Source of the DNA: Cereibacter johrii
GTDB lineage: Bacteria; Pseudomonadota; Alphaproteobacteria; Rhodobacterales; Rhodobacteraceae
Direction: 5' to 3'
DNA length: 64,000 nucleotides
Assembly (NCBI RefSeq): GCF_001720585.1
Contig: NZ_MABH01000248.1
Coordinates: 24,367-88,366 of the forward strand
Shown here: one piece after another, positions 38,262 through 47,085 of the stretch
How the letters are laid out: each line of letters opens with the position of its first letter
How positions within the stretch are numbered: the stretch's first letter is position 1
Program-made: the position numbers and the translations under genes
The notes under the pieces: generated by a model
The model's input: the letters and a program-made list of their open reading frames with translations, nothing else
The model's database searches: none
What the model was told of the DNA's origin: nothing

Positions 38262-39344
38262 TCAGCGCGAGAGGCCCCCGGCCAGATCGGGCATGTCCAG
38301 AGCGGCAAAGCCATAGTGACGCAGCCAGCGCAGGTCGCTCTCGAAGAAGGCGCGCAGATCCGGGATGCCGTATTTCAGCATGGCGATCCGGTCGATCCCC
38401 ATGCCGAAGGCAAAGCCCTGCCACTCGTCGGGGTTCACGCCGGCCGCGGCCAGCACCTTCGGATGCACCATGCCCGAGCCGAGAATCTCGAGCCAGCTGT
38501 CGCCCTCGCCGATCCTGAGCTGGCCCCCCTCCCACGAGCAGCGGATATCGACCTCGGCCGAAGGCTCGGTGAAGGGGAAGTGCGAGGCGCGGAAGCGCAG
38601 CTCCACCGAGGGCACCTCGAAGAAGGCGCGGCAGAATTCCTCGAGCACCCATTTGAGGTTGGCCATCGAGATGTCGCGGTCGATGGCCAGACCCTCGACC
38701 TGATGGAACATGGGCGTGTGGGTCTGGTCCATGTCCATGCGATAGACACGGCCGGGCGCGATCACGCGGATCGGCGCGCCCTGCGCCTGCATGGCCCGGA
38801 TCTGCACCGGCGAGGTATGGGTGCGCAGGACGTGCGGCGGGCGGTTGTCGCCCTCGGCGCGCGCCATGAAGAAGGTATCGTGCTCCTGCCGGGCCGGATG
38901 CTCGGGCGGGATGTTCAGCGCGTCGAAGTTGAACCAGTCGCTCTCGACCTGCGGGCCTTCCGCCACGGCGAAGCCCATGTCGGCGAAGATCGCGGTCAGT
39001 TCGGCCATGACCTGGCTCACCGGATGGATGGTGCCCGCCCGCCGCGGCCGGCCGGGCAGCGTCACGTCGAGCCATTCGGTCTTCAGCCGTGCATCGAGCG
39101 CCGCATCGGCCAGCCCCTGCTTGCGGGCGCGCAGGCTCGCGTCGATCTCGTCGCGCAGCCGGTTCAGCGCGGCGCCGGTGGTCTGGCGCTCCTCGGGCGA
39201 CATCTGGCCCAGTTCGCGCATCTTCAGGCTGATCTCGCCCTTCTTGCCTAGGGCGGCCAGACGCACCTCCTCGAGCGCGGCCTCGTCGGCGGCGCTGGCG
39301 ATGGCCTCGATATATTTGCCTCTGAGCGTGTCGAGCGCGGTCAT
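38262..39344 (-). CDS. pheS: Phenylalanine-tRNA ligase alpha subunit
   Basis: 360 residues from ATG 39344; reading further upstream in this frame runs antisense-like through rplT and is rejected. An N-terminal coiled coil (to about residue 85) precedes the class II catalytic core: motif 2 at [38 protein letters not shown], and motif 3 at [18 protein letters not shown]. It activates Phe and transfers it to tRNA-Phe together with PheT. It lies 218 bases downstream of rplT, with a terminator between, and 33 bases upstream of the membrane-protein gene. Confidence 0.97.
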   Translation of the reverse strand: MTALDTLRGKYIEAIASAADEAALEEVRLAALGKKGEISLKMRELGQMSPEERQTTGAALNRLRDEIDASLRARKQGLADAALDARLKTEWLDVTLPGRPRRAGTIHPVSQVMAELTAIFADMGFAVAEGPQVESDWFNFDALNIPPEHPARQEHDTFFMARAEGDNRPPHVLRTHTSPVQIRAMQAQGAPIRVIAPGRVYRMDMDQTHTPMFHQVEGLAIDRDISMANLKWVLEEFCRAFFEVPSVELRFRASHFPFTEPSAEVDIRCSWEGGQLRIGEGDSWLEILGSGMVHPKVLAAAGVNPDEWQGFAFGMGIDRIAMLKYGIPDLRAFFESDLRWLRHYGFAALDMPDLAGGLSR

Positions 39345-39503
39345 GTCAGCCTCCGATGCAGGTGAGCGGGTGCTACCGGCAGAGGGCCGCTTTGTCCAGA
39401 GCGCCGCCGCCCGGCGCAGCCATGCGGCCGGGCGGGCAGGGGCTGCCCGAAGGAAAGCGCGCCTGCCTCGGCGGGGGAGGCCCGGCGGTCTCTGGCCCCC
39501 GGA

Positions 39504-39540
39504 CATGAGAAGGCCCCGCCACCCGGAAGGGTGCGGGGCC
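39504..39540 (-). terminator. Terminator after rplT
   Basis: GGCCCCGC (39512-39519) pairs with GCGGGGCC (39533-39540), extended by CACCC/GGGTG-type pairs around TTCC; on the - strand it is followed by TTCTCAT. It lies 22 bases after the rplT stop and separates the ribosomal genes from pheS. Confidence 0.65.
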
Positions 39541-39562
39541 TGCCCTGAAGCGGTCGGAGACC

Positions 39563-39925
39563 TCAGGCCAGCGCGGCCTTGGCTTGCGCGGCGATCGCGT
39601 TGAAGGCTTCCGGCTCGTGCACGGCGAGATCGGCCAGCACCTTGCGGTCCACCTCGATGCCGGCTTTCGACAGGCCGTTGATGAAGCGCGAGTAGGTCAT
39701 CTCGATGTCGAACAGCCGGACGGCCGCGTTGATCCGCTGGATCCAGAGCGCGCGGAAGTTGCGCTTGCGGGCCTTGCGGTCGCGGGTCGCATACTGGTTG
39801 GCCTTGTCGACGGCCTGGGTCGCGGTGCGGAAGTTCGTGGAGCGGGCGGCGTAGTAGCCCTTCGCCTGCTTGATGACCTTGCGGTGGCGGGCGTGCGTGA
39901 CCTTGCCGGACTTGACGCGGGACAT
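39563..39925 (-). CDS. rplT: 50S ribosomal protein L20
   Basis: 120 residues. Starts [20 protein letters not shown] and contains [39 protein letters not shown] and a C-terminal [14 protein letters not shown]20 is essential for early 50S assembly and in E. coli represses its own operon. It follows rpmI by 12 bases; infC is not in front of the pair here, unlike in many bacteria. Confidence 0.97.
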   Translation of the reverse strand: MSRVKSGKVTHARHRKVIKQAKGYYAARSTNFRTATQAVDKANQYATRDRKARKRNFRALWIQRINAAVRLFDIEMTYSRFINGLSKAGIEVDRKVLADLAVHEPEAFNAIAAQAKAALA

Positions 39926-39937
39926 GTGAAGCTCTCC

Positions 39938-40138
39938 TTACCGGTCGTAGGGCATGTATTTCTTGACGATCTTCGCGTCCGCGTCGGACAGGATCATGGT
40001 CCCGGTCACGTCGCGGATGAACTTCGTCGAGCGTTTGATCATGCCGTGGCGCTTGCCGGCGGGGCCGGCCTTCACCTTGCCGGTGGCGGTGAAGCTGAAG
40101 CGCTTCTTCGCCGCGGACTTGGTCTTCATCTTGGGCAT
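39938..40138 (-). CDS. rpmI: 50S ribosomal protein L35
   Basis: 66 residues from ATG 40138, preceded by GAGGAGATGGAA on the - strand. Recognised by [35 protein letters not shown] and the C-terminal VKKYMPYDR. First gene of rpmI-rplT, 115 bases downstream of pyk with a terminator-like hairpin between. The spacer is the place to look for an L20-binding leader. Confidence 0.96.
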
Positions 40139-40199
40139 TTCCATCTCCTCTTGCGAGTGGGTCAAGCACGACTCGGCATGCCTCTCCGGCCGGCCGTGC

Positions 40200-40234
40200 G
40201 GGTTTGAAGGCCGCTCCCATAGCGGGGAGCGGCC
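40200..40234 (-). terminator. Terminator-like hairpin after pyk
   Basis: GGCCGCTCCC (40209-40218) pairs perfectly with GGGAGCGGCC (40225-40234); on the - strand the stem is followed by TTCAAACC. The stem is strong but the T-run short. It lies 19 bases after the pyk stop and could also be part of the rpmI leader. Confidence 0.55.
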
Positions 40235-40253
40235 CGGGGTGCAAGCGGAAAGC

Positions 40254-41699
40254 CTATTCCGGATCGCCGCTGTAGATCAGCCGCTCGTCGCAGGGGGCGA
40301 CGCGCAGGATGTTCGTGGTGCCGCGCACGTTGAAGGGCACGCCCGCGACCACGGCGATCTGCTCGTGCTCCTGCGCGAACCCGTCGGACAGAGCCGCACG
40401 CGCGGCGCAGATGACGGCGCCCTTGAACCGCTCCTGCGGCGCGGTGACGACGCAGTGCGTCCCCCAGGTGAGCGAGAGACGCCGCGCGGTCTCGACCAGC
40501 GGCGTCAGCGCGAGGATCGGCACGCGCGGCCGCTCGCGCGCCACCAGCGAGACGGTCTTGCCGGTCTGGGTGAAGCAGCAGATGGCCTTGATCGGCGTCG
40601 TCTCGGCGATCTCGCGCGCGGCCGCCACGATGGCATCGGCGACCGAGGCGCGCTTGGCGGCACGCGAGGCCTCGATGATGTCGCGGTAGACCGGGTCGCC
40701 CTCGACCGAGATGGCGGTGTTGTTCATCGTCATCACGGCTTCGATCGGATAGGAGCCCGCGGCGGATTCGGCCGAGAGCATGACCGCGTCGGCGCCCTCG
40801 TAGATGGCCGTCGCCACGTCCGAGACCTCGGCGCGGGTGGGCATGGGCGAGTCGATCATCGACTCGAGCATCTGGGTGGCCACGATCACGGGTTTCGCCG
40901 CCGCGCGGGCGCCGCGCACGAGGCGCTTCTGGATCGGCGGCACCGCCTGGACGGGCAGTTCGACCCCGAGGTCGCCGCGCGCCACCATGATCCCGTCGGA
41001 GACGGCGAGGATCGCGTCATAGGCCTTCACGGCCGCGGGCTTCTCGATCTTCGACAGGATCGCCGCCCGGCCGCGGGCGAGGCTGCGCGCCTCTTCCACA
41101 TCCTCGGGGCGCTGCACGAAGGAGAGGGCGAGCCAGTCCACGCCCAGCTCGCAGACGAATTCGAGGTCGCGGCGGTCCTTCTCGGACAGGGCGGCGAGGG
41201 GCAGCACCACGTCGGGCACGTTCACGCCCTTGCGGTTCGAGATCGTGCCGCCCACCGTCACGATGCAGTCGGCGAAGTCCGGGCCGCAGGCGGCCACCTC
41301 GAGGCGGATCTTGCCGTCGTTGACGAGGAGCGACGATCCCGGCTCGAGCGCCGCGAAGATCTCGGGATGGGGCAGGTTCACGCGCTCGGCGGTGCCCGGC
41401 GCGGGGTCGAGGTCGAGCCGGAAGCGGCCGCGCTCGATCAGCTCCTCGGAGCCGTTGGCGAAGGTGCCGACGCGGAGCTTCGGCCCCTGCAGGTCGGCGA
41501 GGATGCAGACCGGAGTCCCGGTGTCGGCCTCGATCTGGCGCAGCATCTGGTGGCGCACCCGGATGTCGTCATGCGATCCGTGGCTCATGTTGAGCCGGAA
41601 CACGTCCGCACCCGCTTCGAACAGCGCGCGGATGGTGGCGTAGTCGTTGGAGGCCGGCCCCAGGGTGGCCACGATCTTTACATTGCGAAGGCGTCTCAT
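40254..41699 (-). CDS. pyk: Pyruvate kinase
   Basis: 481 residues from ATG 41699, usual size for pyruvate kinase. It converts phosphoenolpyruvate + ADP to pyruvate + ATP, the last step of glycolytic pathways including Entner-Doudoroff. Seen are [31 protein letters not shown], the active-site lysine in [11 protein letters not shown], metal ligands in [14 protein letters not shown], and [19 protein letters not shown]. The C-terminal allosteric domain is complete. It is divergent from the N-formylglutamate amidohydrolase-type gene. Confidence 0.96.
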
Positions 41700-41839
41700 C
41701 CTGCCTCGTTTCCTTGTCGTTCCATCGATGTCGTGGTGGGCCGGTCCCTCTATGGCCCAAAGCCCGCGGCACGGCAACTGGCGCTTTTCTTCGATGCGTC
41801 CTAAACCGGACCCCTGACAGGGATGTGACGGAGACCCGG

Positions 41840-42577
41840 ATGACCGCCTTCGAGATCGAGGGAGCGGACCGCCCCTCGCGCTGGCTCGTGACCTGCGACC
41901 ATGCCTCCAACCGGGTGCCGCCCGAGGTGGCGGACGGCGATCTGGGCCTGCCTGCGGCCGAGATGGGCCGCCACATCGCCTATGACGTGGGGGCTGCGGG
42001 GCTGGCGCGGGTGCTGGCGGAGCGGCTCGACGGGCCCTGCGTGCTCTCGACCTTCTCGCGGCTGGTGATCGATCCGAACCGGGGCGAGAAAGACCCTACG
42101 CTGGTGATGCGGCTCTATGACGGCACGATCATTCCGGCGAACCGGCATGTCGATGCGGCCGAGGTGGAGCGGCGGCTCGGGACGCTCTACCGGCCCTATC
42201 ACGCGGCGCTGGCGCGGCTGGCGGCGCGGCGGGCCGATACGGTGATCGTGGCGATCCATTCCTTCACGCCGCAGCTGCAGGGACGCGCCCCGCGACCCTG
42301 GCATGTGGGCATCCTCCATTCGCCGCTGAACGACCGCTTCAGCCGGGCGCTGATCGCGCGGCTTCAGGCCGAGCCCGATCTCTGCGTGGGCGACAACCAG
42401 CCCTACCTCGGTCATCTGCCGGGGGATTCCATCGACCGACATGCGCTGCAGCGCGACCGGCTGAACACGCTGATCGAGCTGCGCCACGATCTGATCCGCG
42501 AGGAGGGGCAGCAGAGGGCCTGGGCCGAGCGTCTCGCGCCGATCCTTGAGGAGGTGCTGGCGGTGCTGCCGGACTGA
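41840..42577 (+). CDS. N-formylglutamate amidohydrolase-family protein
   Basis: 245 residues from ATG 41840 (GGAG six bases upstream). The family motifs TCDHASNRVPPE, VLSTFSRLVIDPNR and IVAIHSFTPQLQG, and later CVGDNQPYLG, match the FGase (HutG-type) fold, a zinc amidase that cleaves N-formyl-L-glutamate in one branch of histidine degradation. No hut genes are nearby, so a different N-acylated substrate is possible. It converges on the dat-dgcA-dgcN operon, which makes N-acetylglutamate, an interesting proximity but not proof of a link. Confidence 0.82.
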   Translation: MTAFEIEGADRPSRWLVTCDHASNRVPPEVADGDLGLPAAEMGRHIAYDVGAAGLARVLAERLDGPCVLSTFSRLVIDPNRGEKDPTLVMRLYDGTIIPANRHVDAAEVERRLGTLYRPYHAALARLAARRADTVIVAIHSFTPQLQGRAPRPWHVGILHSPLNDRFSRALIARLQAEPDLCVGDNQPYLGHLPGDSIDRHALQRDRLNTLIELRHDLIREEGQQRAWAERLAPILEEVLAVLPD

Positions 42578-42780
42578 GCCCCGGGCCTGCCCGGCGCTGC
42601 CCGTCAGGGCGCATGGCACGGCAGCGGAGCCCCGCGCGACTGAGCGAAAGGTCGTGTCGCGAGGGCTTCTGGGGCGAAGGGCAGGTTGCCGGCCGGGCCC
42701 CGGTGGCACCCGGCTCGGACGCTCCGGTGCGGGCGCGGTTGGTGCGAGGGCCTGAGGTTCCTGCGGGACGGCACTCAGGA

Positions 42781-42809
42781 AAGAAAAAAGGGCGGCCCTG
42801 CGGCCGCCC
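42781..42809 (-). terminator. Intrinsic terminator after dat
   Basis: GGGCGGCC (42790-42797) pairs with GGCCGCCC (42802-42809); on the - strand the stem is followed by a run of T broken by one C (A-run at 42781-42789 on the + strand). A textbook terminator 22 bases after the dat stop, ending the dgcN-dgcA-dat operon. Confidence 0.88.
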
Positions 42810-42831
42810 GTTTCCTCCGGGAAGGGATGCC

Positions 42832-43692
42832 TCAGACGGCGGCCTTCAGGCTTTCGTCGAGGTAGATCTCGCGCAGGCGGGCGGCGACGGGGCCGGGGGC
42901 GCCGGTGCCCACCGCCTTGCCGTCGATCTCGATCACCGGCATCACGAAGGCCGAGGCCGAGGTGAAGAAGGCCTCGTCGGCGCCCTGCGCTTCCTCGATG
43001 GTGAAGGGGCGCTCTTCGACCTCCATCTGCGCTTCGCGGGCAAAGCGGACGACGGCCGCGCGGGTGATGCCGTGCAGGATGTCGTTCGAGAGGTCGCGGG
43101 TGATGATCTTGCCGCCCTTCACGATATAGGCGTTGTTCGAGGTGCCCTCGGTCACGAGCCCGTCCTCGACGAACCAGGCATCGTCCACATGCGCCTTCTT
43201 GGCCGCCATCTTGGCCATGGACGGATAGAGGAGCTGCACCGTCTTGATGTCGCGCCGGCCCCAGCGGATGTCCGGGATCGAGATGACCTTGATGCCGACC
43301 TTGGCCGTGGGATTGGCGGCAAGGCCCGGCTTGGCCTGCGTGAAGAGGACGACCGTGGGCTTCGTATCCGCGGGCGGGAAGGCGAAGTCGCGGTCGCCCG
43401 GATTGCCGCGGGTGATCTGGAGATAGATCAGCCCCTCGTCGATCCCGTTCCGCCGGACCAGTTCGCGGTGCACCTCGAGGAGGTCGTCGGCGGTCATCGG
43501 CGCGGTCATCTCGAGTTCGGCGAGCGACCGCTCGAGCCGCGCCGCATGGCCCGGGAAGTCGATCAGCTTGCCGCCGAGGACGGATGTCACCTCATAGACC
43601 CCGTCGGCCATGAGAAAGCCCCGGTCGAAGATCGAGACGGTGGCTTCTTCCTCGGGGAGATATTCCCCGTTCACATAGACGGTGCGGCTCAT
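42832..43692 (-). CDS. dat: D-amino acid transaminase, PLP fold type IV
   Basis: 286 residues from ATG 43692 (GGGG upstream; a TTG at 43698 is less likely). It starts RTVYVNGEYLPEEEATVSIF and has DRGFLMADGVYEV, LIYLQITRG, the PLP lysine in RDIKTVQLLYPS and TEGTSNNAYIV. These fit D-alanine/D-amino acid transaminase, which moves the amino group from D-amino acids to 2-oxoglutarate, forming D-glutamate. The substrate-carboxyl trap after ITRG reads NPGDRDFAFPP, not the RxH form of the Bacillus enzyme, so specificity may differ. It starts two bases after the dgcA stop and is last in the operon. Confidence 0.87.
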   Translation of the reverse strand: MSRTVYVNGEYLPEEEATVSIFDRGFLMADGVYEVTSVLGGKLIDFPGHAARLERSLAELEMTAPMTADDLLEVHRELVRRNGIDEGLIYLQITRGNPGDRDFAFPPADTKPTVVLFTQAKPGLAANPTAKVGIKVISIPDIRWGRRDIKTVQLLYPSMAKMAAKKAHVDDAWFVEDGLVTEGTSNNAYIVKGGKIITRDLSNDILHGITRAAVVRFAREAQMEVEERPFTIEEAQGADEAFFTSASAFVMPVIEIDGKAVGTGAPGPVAARLREIYLDESLKAAV

Positions 43693-43694
43693 GT

Positions 43695-44657
43695 TCAACC
43701 CCAGAGTTCGGCGGATGGAGGATGGATGCCGGCCTCGTCGAAGACGAGCGGCTGCTCGCGGTCTTCGGCCAGAAGCAGGGGTCCGTCAAGGTCGACATAA
43801 GCCGCACCCTGCGCGACGAGCGTCGCGGGCGCCATAGCGAGCGAGCTGCCCACCATGCAGCCCACCATCAACCCATAGCCCTCCGCCAGCGCGGCCTCGC
43901 GCAGCGCCAGCGCCTCGGTCAGCCCGCCGGTCTTGTCGAGCTTGATGTTGACGACGTCGTACTTGCCCTTCAGCGCGGGCAGCGAGTGCCGGTCGTGGCA
44001 GGCCTCGTCGGCGCAGACCGGCAGCGGGCGGGCGATCTCGGCCAGAAGCTCGTCCTGCCCCGCAGGCAGCGGCTGCTCGACCAGCGCCACGCCGAGGCGC
44101 AGCAGATGCGGCGCAAGCTCGGTGTAGATGTCGGCCGTCCAGCCCTCGTTCGCATCGACGATGATGCGCGTGTCGGGCGCGCCCGCGCGGACGGCCTCGA
44201 GCCGGGCCATGTCGTCGGGCGTGCCGAGCTTGATCTTGAGCAGCGGCCGGTGCGCGTTGCGGGCTGCGGCCGCGCGCATCTTCTCGGGCGCGTCGAGAGA
44301 GAGGGTGAAGGCCGTGACCTGCGGCTGCGGCGCGGGCAGGCCCAGAAGCTGCCAGACGCGCTTGCCGCTGTCCTTGGCCTCGAGATCCCAGAGCGCGCAA
44401 TCGACCGCGTTCCGCGCGGCGCCCGCGGGCAGCAGGGTCTGGAGATCGGCGCGGGTCAGGTTCTCGGGCAGGGTGGCGATCTGGTCGGCCACGCTCTCCA
44501 GCGTCTCGCCGTAGCGCGCATAGGGGACGCATTCGCCCCGCCCGCTGAGGCCCTCGCGCGTCACCGTCACGGTGAGCACCCGCGATTCGGTGCGCGAGCC
44601 GCGCGAGATGGTGAAGACTTCGGCGAGCCGGAAGCTCTCGGGGGTGACGGTGATCAT
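43695..44657 (-). CDS. dgcA: N-acetyl-D-glutamate racemase-type enolase superfamily enzyme (DgcA-like; dipeptide epimerase fold)
   Basis: 320 residues. Muconate-lactonizing subgroup of the enolase superfamily: bases Lys141 and Lys143 (LKIKLGT), metal ligands Asp168 (IIVDANEG), Glu194 (LVEQPLP) and Asp217 (CADEACHD), and Lys239 (VNIKLDKTGG), all intact. Alone it would be called L-Ala-D/L-Glu epimerase. Next to a DUF1611 gene it matches DgcA, the N-acetyl-D-glutamate racemase of the D-glutamate catabolic pathway of Proteobacteria. It lies between dgcN (109 bases) and dat (2 bases). Sure of the superfamily, fairly sure of the DgcA assignment. Confidence 0.8.
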   Translation of the reverse strand: MITVTPESFRLAEVFTISRGSRTESRVLTVTVTREGLSGRGECVPYARYGETLESVADQIATLPENLTRADLQTLLPAGAARNAVDCALWDLEAKDSGKRVWQLLGLPAPQPQVTAFTLSLDAPEKMRAAAARNAHRPLLKIKLGTPDDMARLEAVRAGAPDTRIIVDANEGWTADIYTELAPHLLRLGVALVEQPLPAGQDELLAEIARPLPVCADEACHDRHSLPALKGKYDVVNIKLDKTGGLTEALALREAALAEGYGLMVGCMVGSSLAMAPATLVAQGAAYVDLDGPLLLAEDREQPLVFDEAGIHPPSAELWG

Positions 44658-44709
44658 GGCGGCTCCTCCGGCCTTGGGTGTCGGGGCTGCGGGCGCGCCC
44701 GCAGGAGGG

Positions 44710-44753
44710 GGCGCTGCAACCGGGCCGGGCGGGCCCGGCCGGGTCGCAGCGCC
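44710..44753. promoter_or_regulatory. Long hairpin between dgcN and dgcA
   Basis: Bases 44710-44730 pair with 44733-44753 at 19 of 21 positions, a very stable GC stem-loop within the 109-base dgcN-dgcA gap. No T-run follows, so it more likely stabilises the dgcN message or tunes read-through than terminates. Confidence 0.5.
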
Positions 44754-44766
44754 GGGAGGGCGGAGG

Positions 44767-45768
44767 TTACACGGCCATCAGCGCATCGACCAGACGGCCG
44801 GCGCCATGGCGGAAGGGATCGACCGTCGGCAGGCCGGTGCGGGCCTCGACCTCGGCGCAATAGGCCAGCGCCTCCTCGTCCGACAGCGCCTGGGTGTTGA
44901 TCGAGCAGCCCACGGCCACGCAGGCGGGATTGGCCACCCGCGCCATGGCCAGCGCCGCATCGCGCACCTGCTCGATGGACGGCAGCTTGTAGTCGGGCAG
45001 GCCGCGCATGTGGCTGCGGGTGGGCTCGTGGCAGATCACCAGCGCATCGGGCTGCCCGCCATGGATCAGCGCGAGCGTGACGCCCGAATAGCTGACATGG
45101 AACAGCGAGCCCTGGCCCTCGATCAGGTCCCAGTGGTCGGCATCGTTGTCGGGCGTGAGATGTTCGATCGAGCCCGCCATGAAATCCGCGATCACCGCAT
45201 CGAGCGGCACGCCGTCGCCGGTGATGAGGATGCCGGTCTGGCCCGTGGCGCGGAAGCTGCTCTTCAGCCCGCGCTCCCGCATCTCGCGGTCGACGCAGAG
45301 CGCGGTATACATCTTGCCGATGGAGCAGTCGGTGCCCACGGCCAGCATCCGCTTGCCGGTACGCTTGCGGCCGTTGGCGATCGGATAGTCGACCGTCGGC
45401 ACCCGCACGTCATGCAGCGTCCGCCCGGTGGCGCGGGCGACGGCGGCGAGATCCTCCTCGTCGCGCAGAAGGTTGTGCAGGCCCGAGGCGAGATCGAACC
45501 CTTCCTCGAGCGCCGAGATCAGCACCTTCTTCCAGGCCTGCGAGATCACGCCGCCGCGGTTGGCCACGCCGATCACCAGCGTCTTGCAGCCGGCGGCCTT
45601 CGCTTCGGCCAGCGTCATGTCGGGCAGGCCCATGTCGGCCTTGCACCCTTCCATCCGGAACTGGCCCACCGCAAATTCGGGGCGCCAGTCCTTGATGCCC
45701 TGCGCCACCTTGGCAGCCAGAGCGTCCGGCGCATCGCCGAGGAAGAGCAGGTAGGGAGTCTCGATCAT
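44767..45768 (-). CDS. dgcN: DUF1611-family D-glutamate N-acetyltransferase (DgcN-like)
   Basis: 333 residues covering both DUF1611 domains. It has the P-loop-like LAVGTDCSIGKMYTALC in the middle, an earlier LVIGVANRGGVIS and a late GHWDLIEGQGSLFHVSYSG-like segment (here DHWDLIEGQGSLFHVSYSG). DgcN is described as the D-glutamate N-acetyltransferase that precedes DgcA racemisation, giving N-acetyl-L-glutamate. The order dgcN-dgcA-dat fits a route from D-amino acids to L-glutamate metabolism. A GGGGAAG-type site lies just before the start. The gene is divergent from mcl1, sharing a 267-base control region. Assignment rests on family plus neighbour; a biochemical role other than acetyl transfer cannot be excluded. 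Confidence 0.8.
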   Translation of the reverse strand: MIETPYLLFLGDAPDALAAKVAQGIKDWRPEFAVGQFRMEGCKADMGLPDMTLAEAKAAGCKTLVIGVANRGGVISQAWKKVLISALEEGFDLASGLHNLLRDEEDLAAVARATGRTLHDVRVPTVDYPIANGRKRTGKRMLAVGTDCSIGKMYTALCVDREMRERGLKSSFRATGQTGILITGDGVPLDAVIADFMAGSIEHLTPDNDADHWDLIEGQGSLFHVSYSGVTLALIHGGQPDALVICHEPTRSHMRGLPDYKLPSIEQVRDAALAMARVANPACVAVGCSINTQALSDEEALAYCAEVEARTGLPTVDPFRHGAGRLVDALMAV

Positions 45769-45817
45769 GGGGAAGTTCCTTCAAGTGATCCCTGCATCAT
45801 GCGCGGCAATCTAGGGA

Positions 45818-45990
45818 ATTGCATCGCAATCCCTGCGCGCTTCCGGGTGCCTTCCGCAATTATCTTCGCAGTCCCGGCCCGAACGCCGAAGAATTTTTCG
45901 CGCCGCCCACCTCTTGCGCAACCAATGACAAGCCGTAGCAAGTCATTCTGCACCTGCGAAAGACGCTTGCGCTCCGCTTCGCAATATTAT
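45818..45990. promoter_or_regulatory. Shared dgcN-mcl1 control region with TTGC/GCAA motifs
   Basis: This divergent 267-base spacer is noticeably AT-richer than its surroundings. It contains ATTGC-ATC-GCAAT (45818-45830), the palindrome TTGCGCAA (45914-45921), several single TTGC or GCAA half-sites, and TTGC...GCAATATTATA (45967-45990) near mcl1. TTTGCAAA-like sites are known for short-chain acyl-CoA responsive regulators such as PccR and RamB, so a related factor might act here. No promoter was fixed. Confidence 0.4.
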
Positions 45991-46035
45991 ACCGAATTCG
46001 GCCATAGAGATGAAACATCCTTGCCGAGAGACCGC

Positions 46036-46992
46036 ATGAGCTTCCGTCTTCAGCCCGCGCCGCCCGCCCGTCCGAACCGCTGCCAGCTGTTCGGCCCCGG
46101 CTCCCGGCCCGCGCTGTTCGAGAAGATGGCAGCCTCGGCGGCGGATGTGATCAACCTCGATCTCGAGGATTCGGTCGCGCCCGGCGACAAGGCGCAGGCC
46201 CGCGCGAACATCATCGAGGCGATCAACGGGCTCGACTGGGGCCGCAAGTATCTCTCGGTCCGCATCAACGGTCTGGATACGCCCTTCTGGTATCGCGATG
46301 TCGTGGACCTGCTGGAACAGGCGGGGGACCGGCTCGACCAGATCATGATCCCCAAGGTCGGCTGCGCGGCGGATGTCTATGCGGTCGATGCGCTGGTCAC
46401 GGCCATCGAGCGCGCCAAGGGCCGCACCAAGCCCCTGAGCTTCGAGGTCATCATCGAATCGGCTGCGGGTATTGCCCATGTCGAGGAAATCGCGGCCTCC
46501 TCGCCGCGCCTGCAGGCCATGAGCCTCGGGGCCGCCGATTTCGCGGCCTCGATGGGGATGCAGACGACAGGTATCGGTGGCACGCAGGAAAACTACTACA
46601 TGTTGCATGACGGGCAGAAGCACTGGTCTGACCCGTGGCACTGGGCGCAGGCGGCCATCGTGGCGGCCTGCCGGACCCACGGGATCCTGCCCGTGGACGG
46701 CCCGTTCGGCGATTTTTCCGACGATGAGGGTTTCCGCGCGCAGGCCCGTCGCTCGGCCACTCTGGGGATGGTGGGTAAATGGGCCATACATCCCAAACAG
46801 GTGGCCCTCGCGAACGAAGTCTTCACCCCCTCCGAGACGGCCGTGACCGAAGCCCGCGAGATCCTCGCGGCGATGGATGCGGCCAAGGCGCGGGGCGAGG
46901 GCGCCACGGTCTACAAGGGAAGACTTGTTGACATCGCGTCCATCAAACAGGCAGAAGTGATCGTAAGGCAGGCAGAAATGATCTCTGCCTGA
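46036..46992 (+). CDS. mcl1: L-malyl-CoA/beta-methylmalyl-CoA lyase
   Basis: 318 residues from ATG 46036, the length of the Rhodobacter Mcl1 enzyme. A CitE-like TIM barrel with VINLDLEDSVAPGDKAQARA, FEVIIESAAGIAHVEEIAAS, SLGAADFAASMGMQT, and a C-terminal GKWAIHPKQVALANEVFTPS that closes over CoA. It reversibly splits (3S)-malyl-CoA into acetyl-CoA and glyoxylate, and (2R,3S)-beta-methylmalyl-CoA into propionyl-CoA and glyoxylate, serving the ethylmalonyl-CoA pathway that replaces isocitrate lyase for acetate growth in R. sphaeroides. No other pathway gene is adjacent. It is divergent from dgcN and ends at a terminator. Confidence 0.95.
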   Translation: MSFRLQPAPPARPNRCQLFGPGSRPALFEKMAASAADVINLDLEDSVAPGDKAQARANIIEAINGLDWGRKYLSVRINGLDTPFWYRDVVDLLEQAGDRLDQIMIPKVGCAADVYAVDALVTAIERAKGRTKPLSFEVIIESAAGIAHVEEIAASSPRLQAMSLGAADFAASMGMQTTGIGGTQENYYMLHDGQKHWSDPWHWAQAAIVAACRTHGILPVDGPFGDFSDDEGFRAQARRSATLGMVGKWAIHPKQVALANEVFTPSETAVTEAREILAAMDAAKARGEGATVYKGRLVDIASIKQAEVIVRQAEMISA

Positions 46993-47049
46993 GTCATACC
47001 GGAGCTGCGGTAAGTTGGGAGGCAAGCCGCAGCAAATCGGGAGGACGCG

Positions 47050-47085
47050 CGCCCCGGACCCAGGTCCGGGGCGTTGCTGTGTTCA
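47050..47085 (+). terminator. Terminator after mcl1
   Basis: CGCCCCGGACC (47050-47060) pairs with GGTCCGGGGCG (47063-47073), followed by TTGCTGTGTT. The stem is strong, the T-tract interrupted. It is 57 bases after the mcl1 stop and just touches the end of the convergent GyrI-like gene. Confidence 0.7.
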
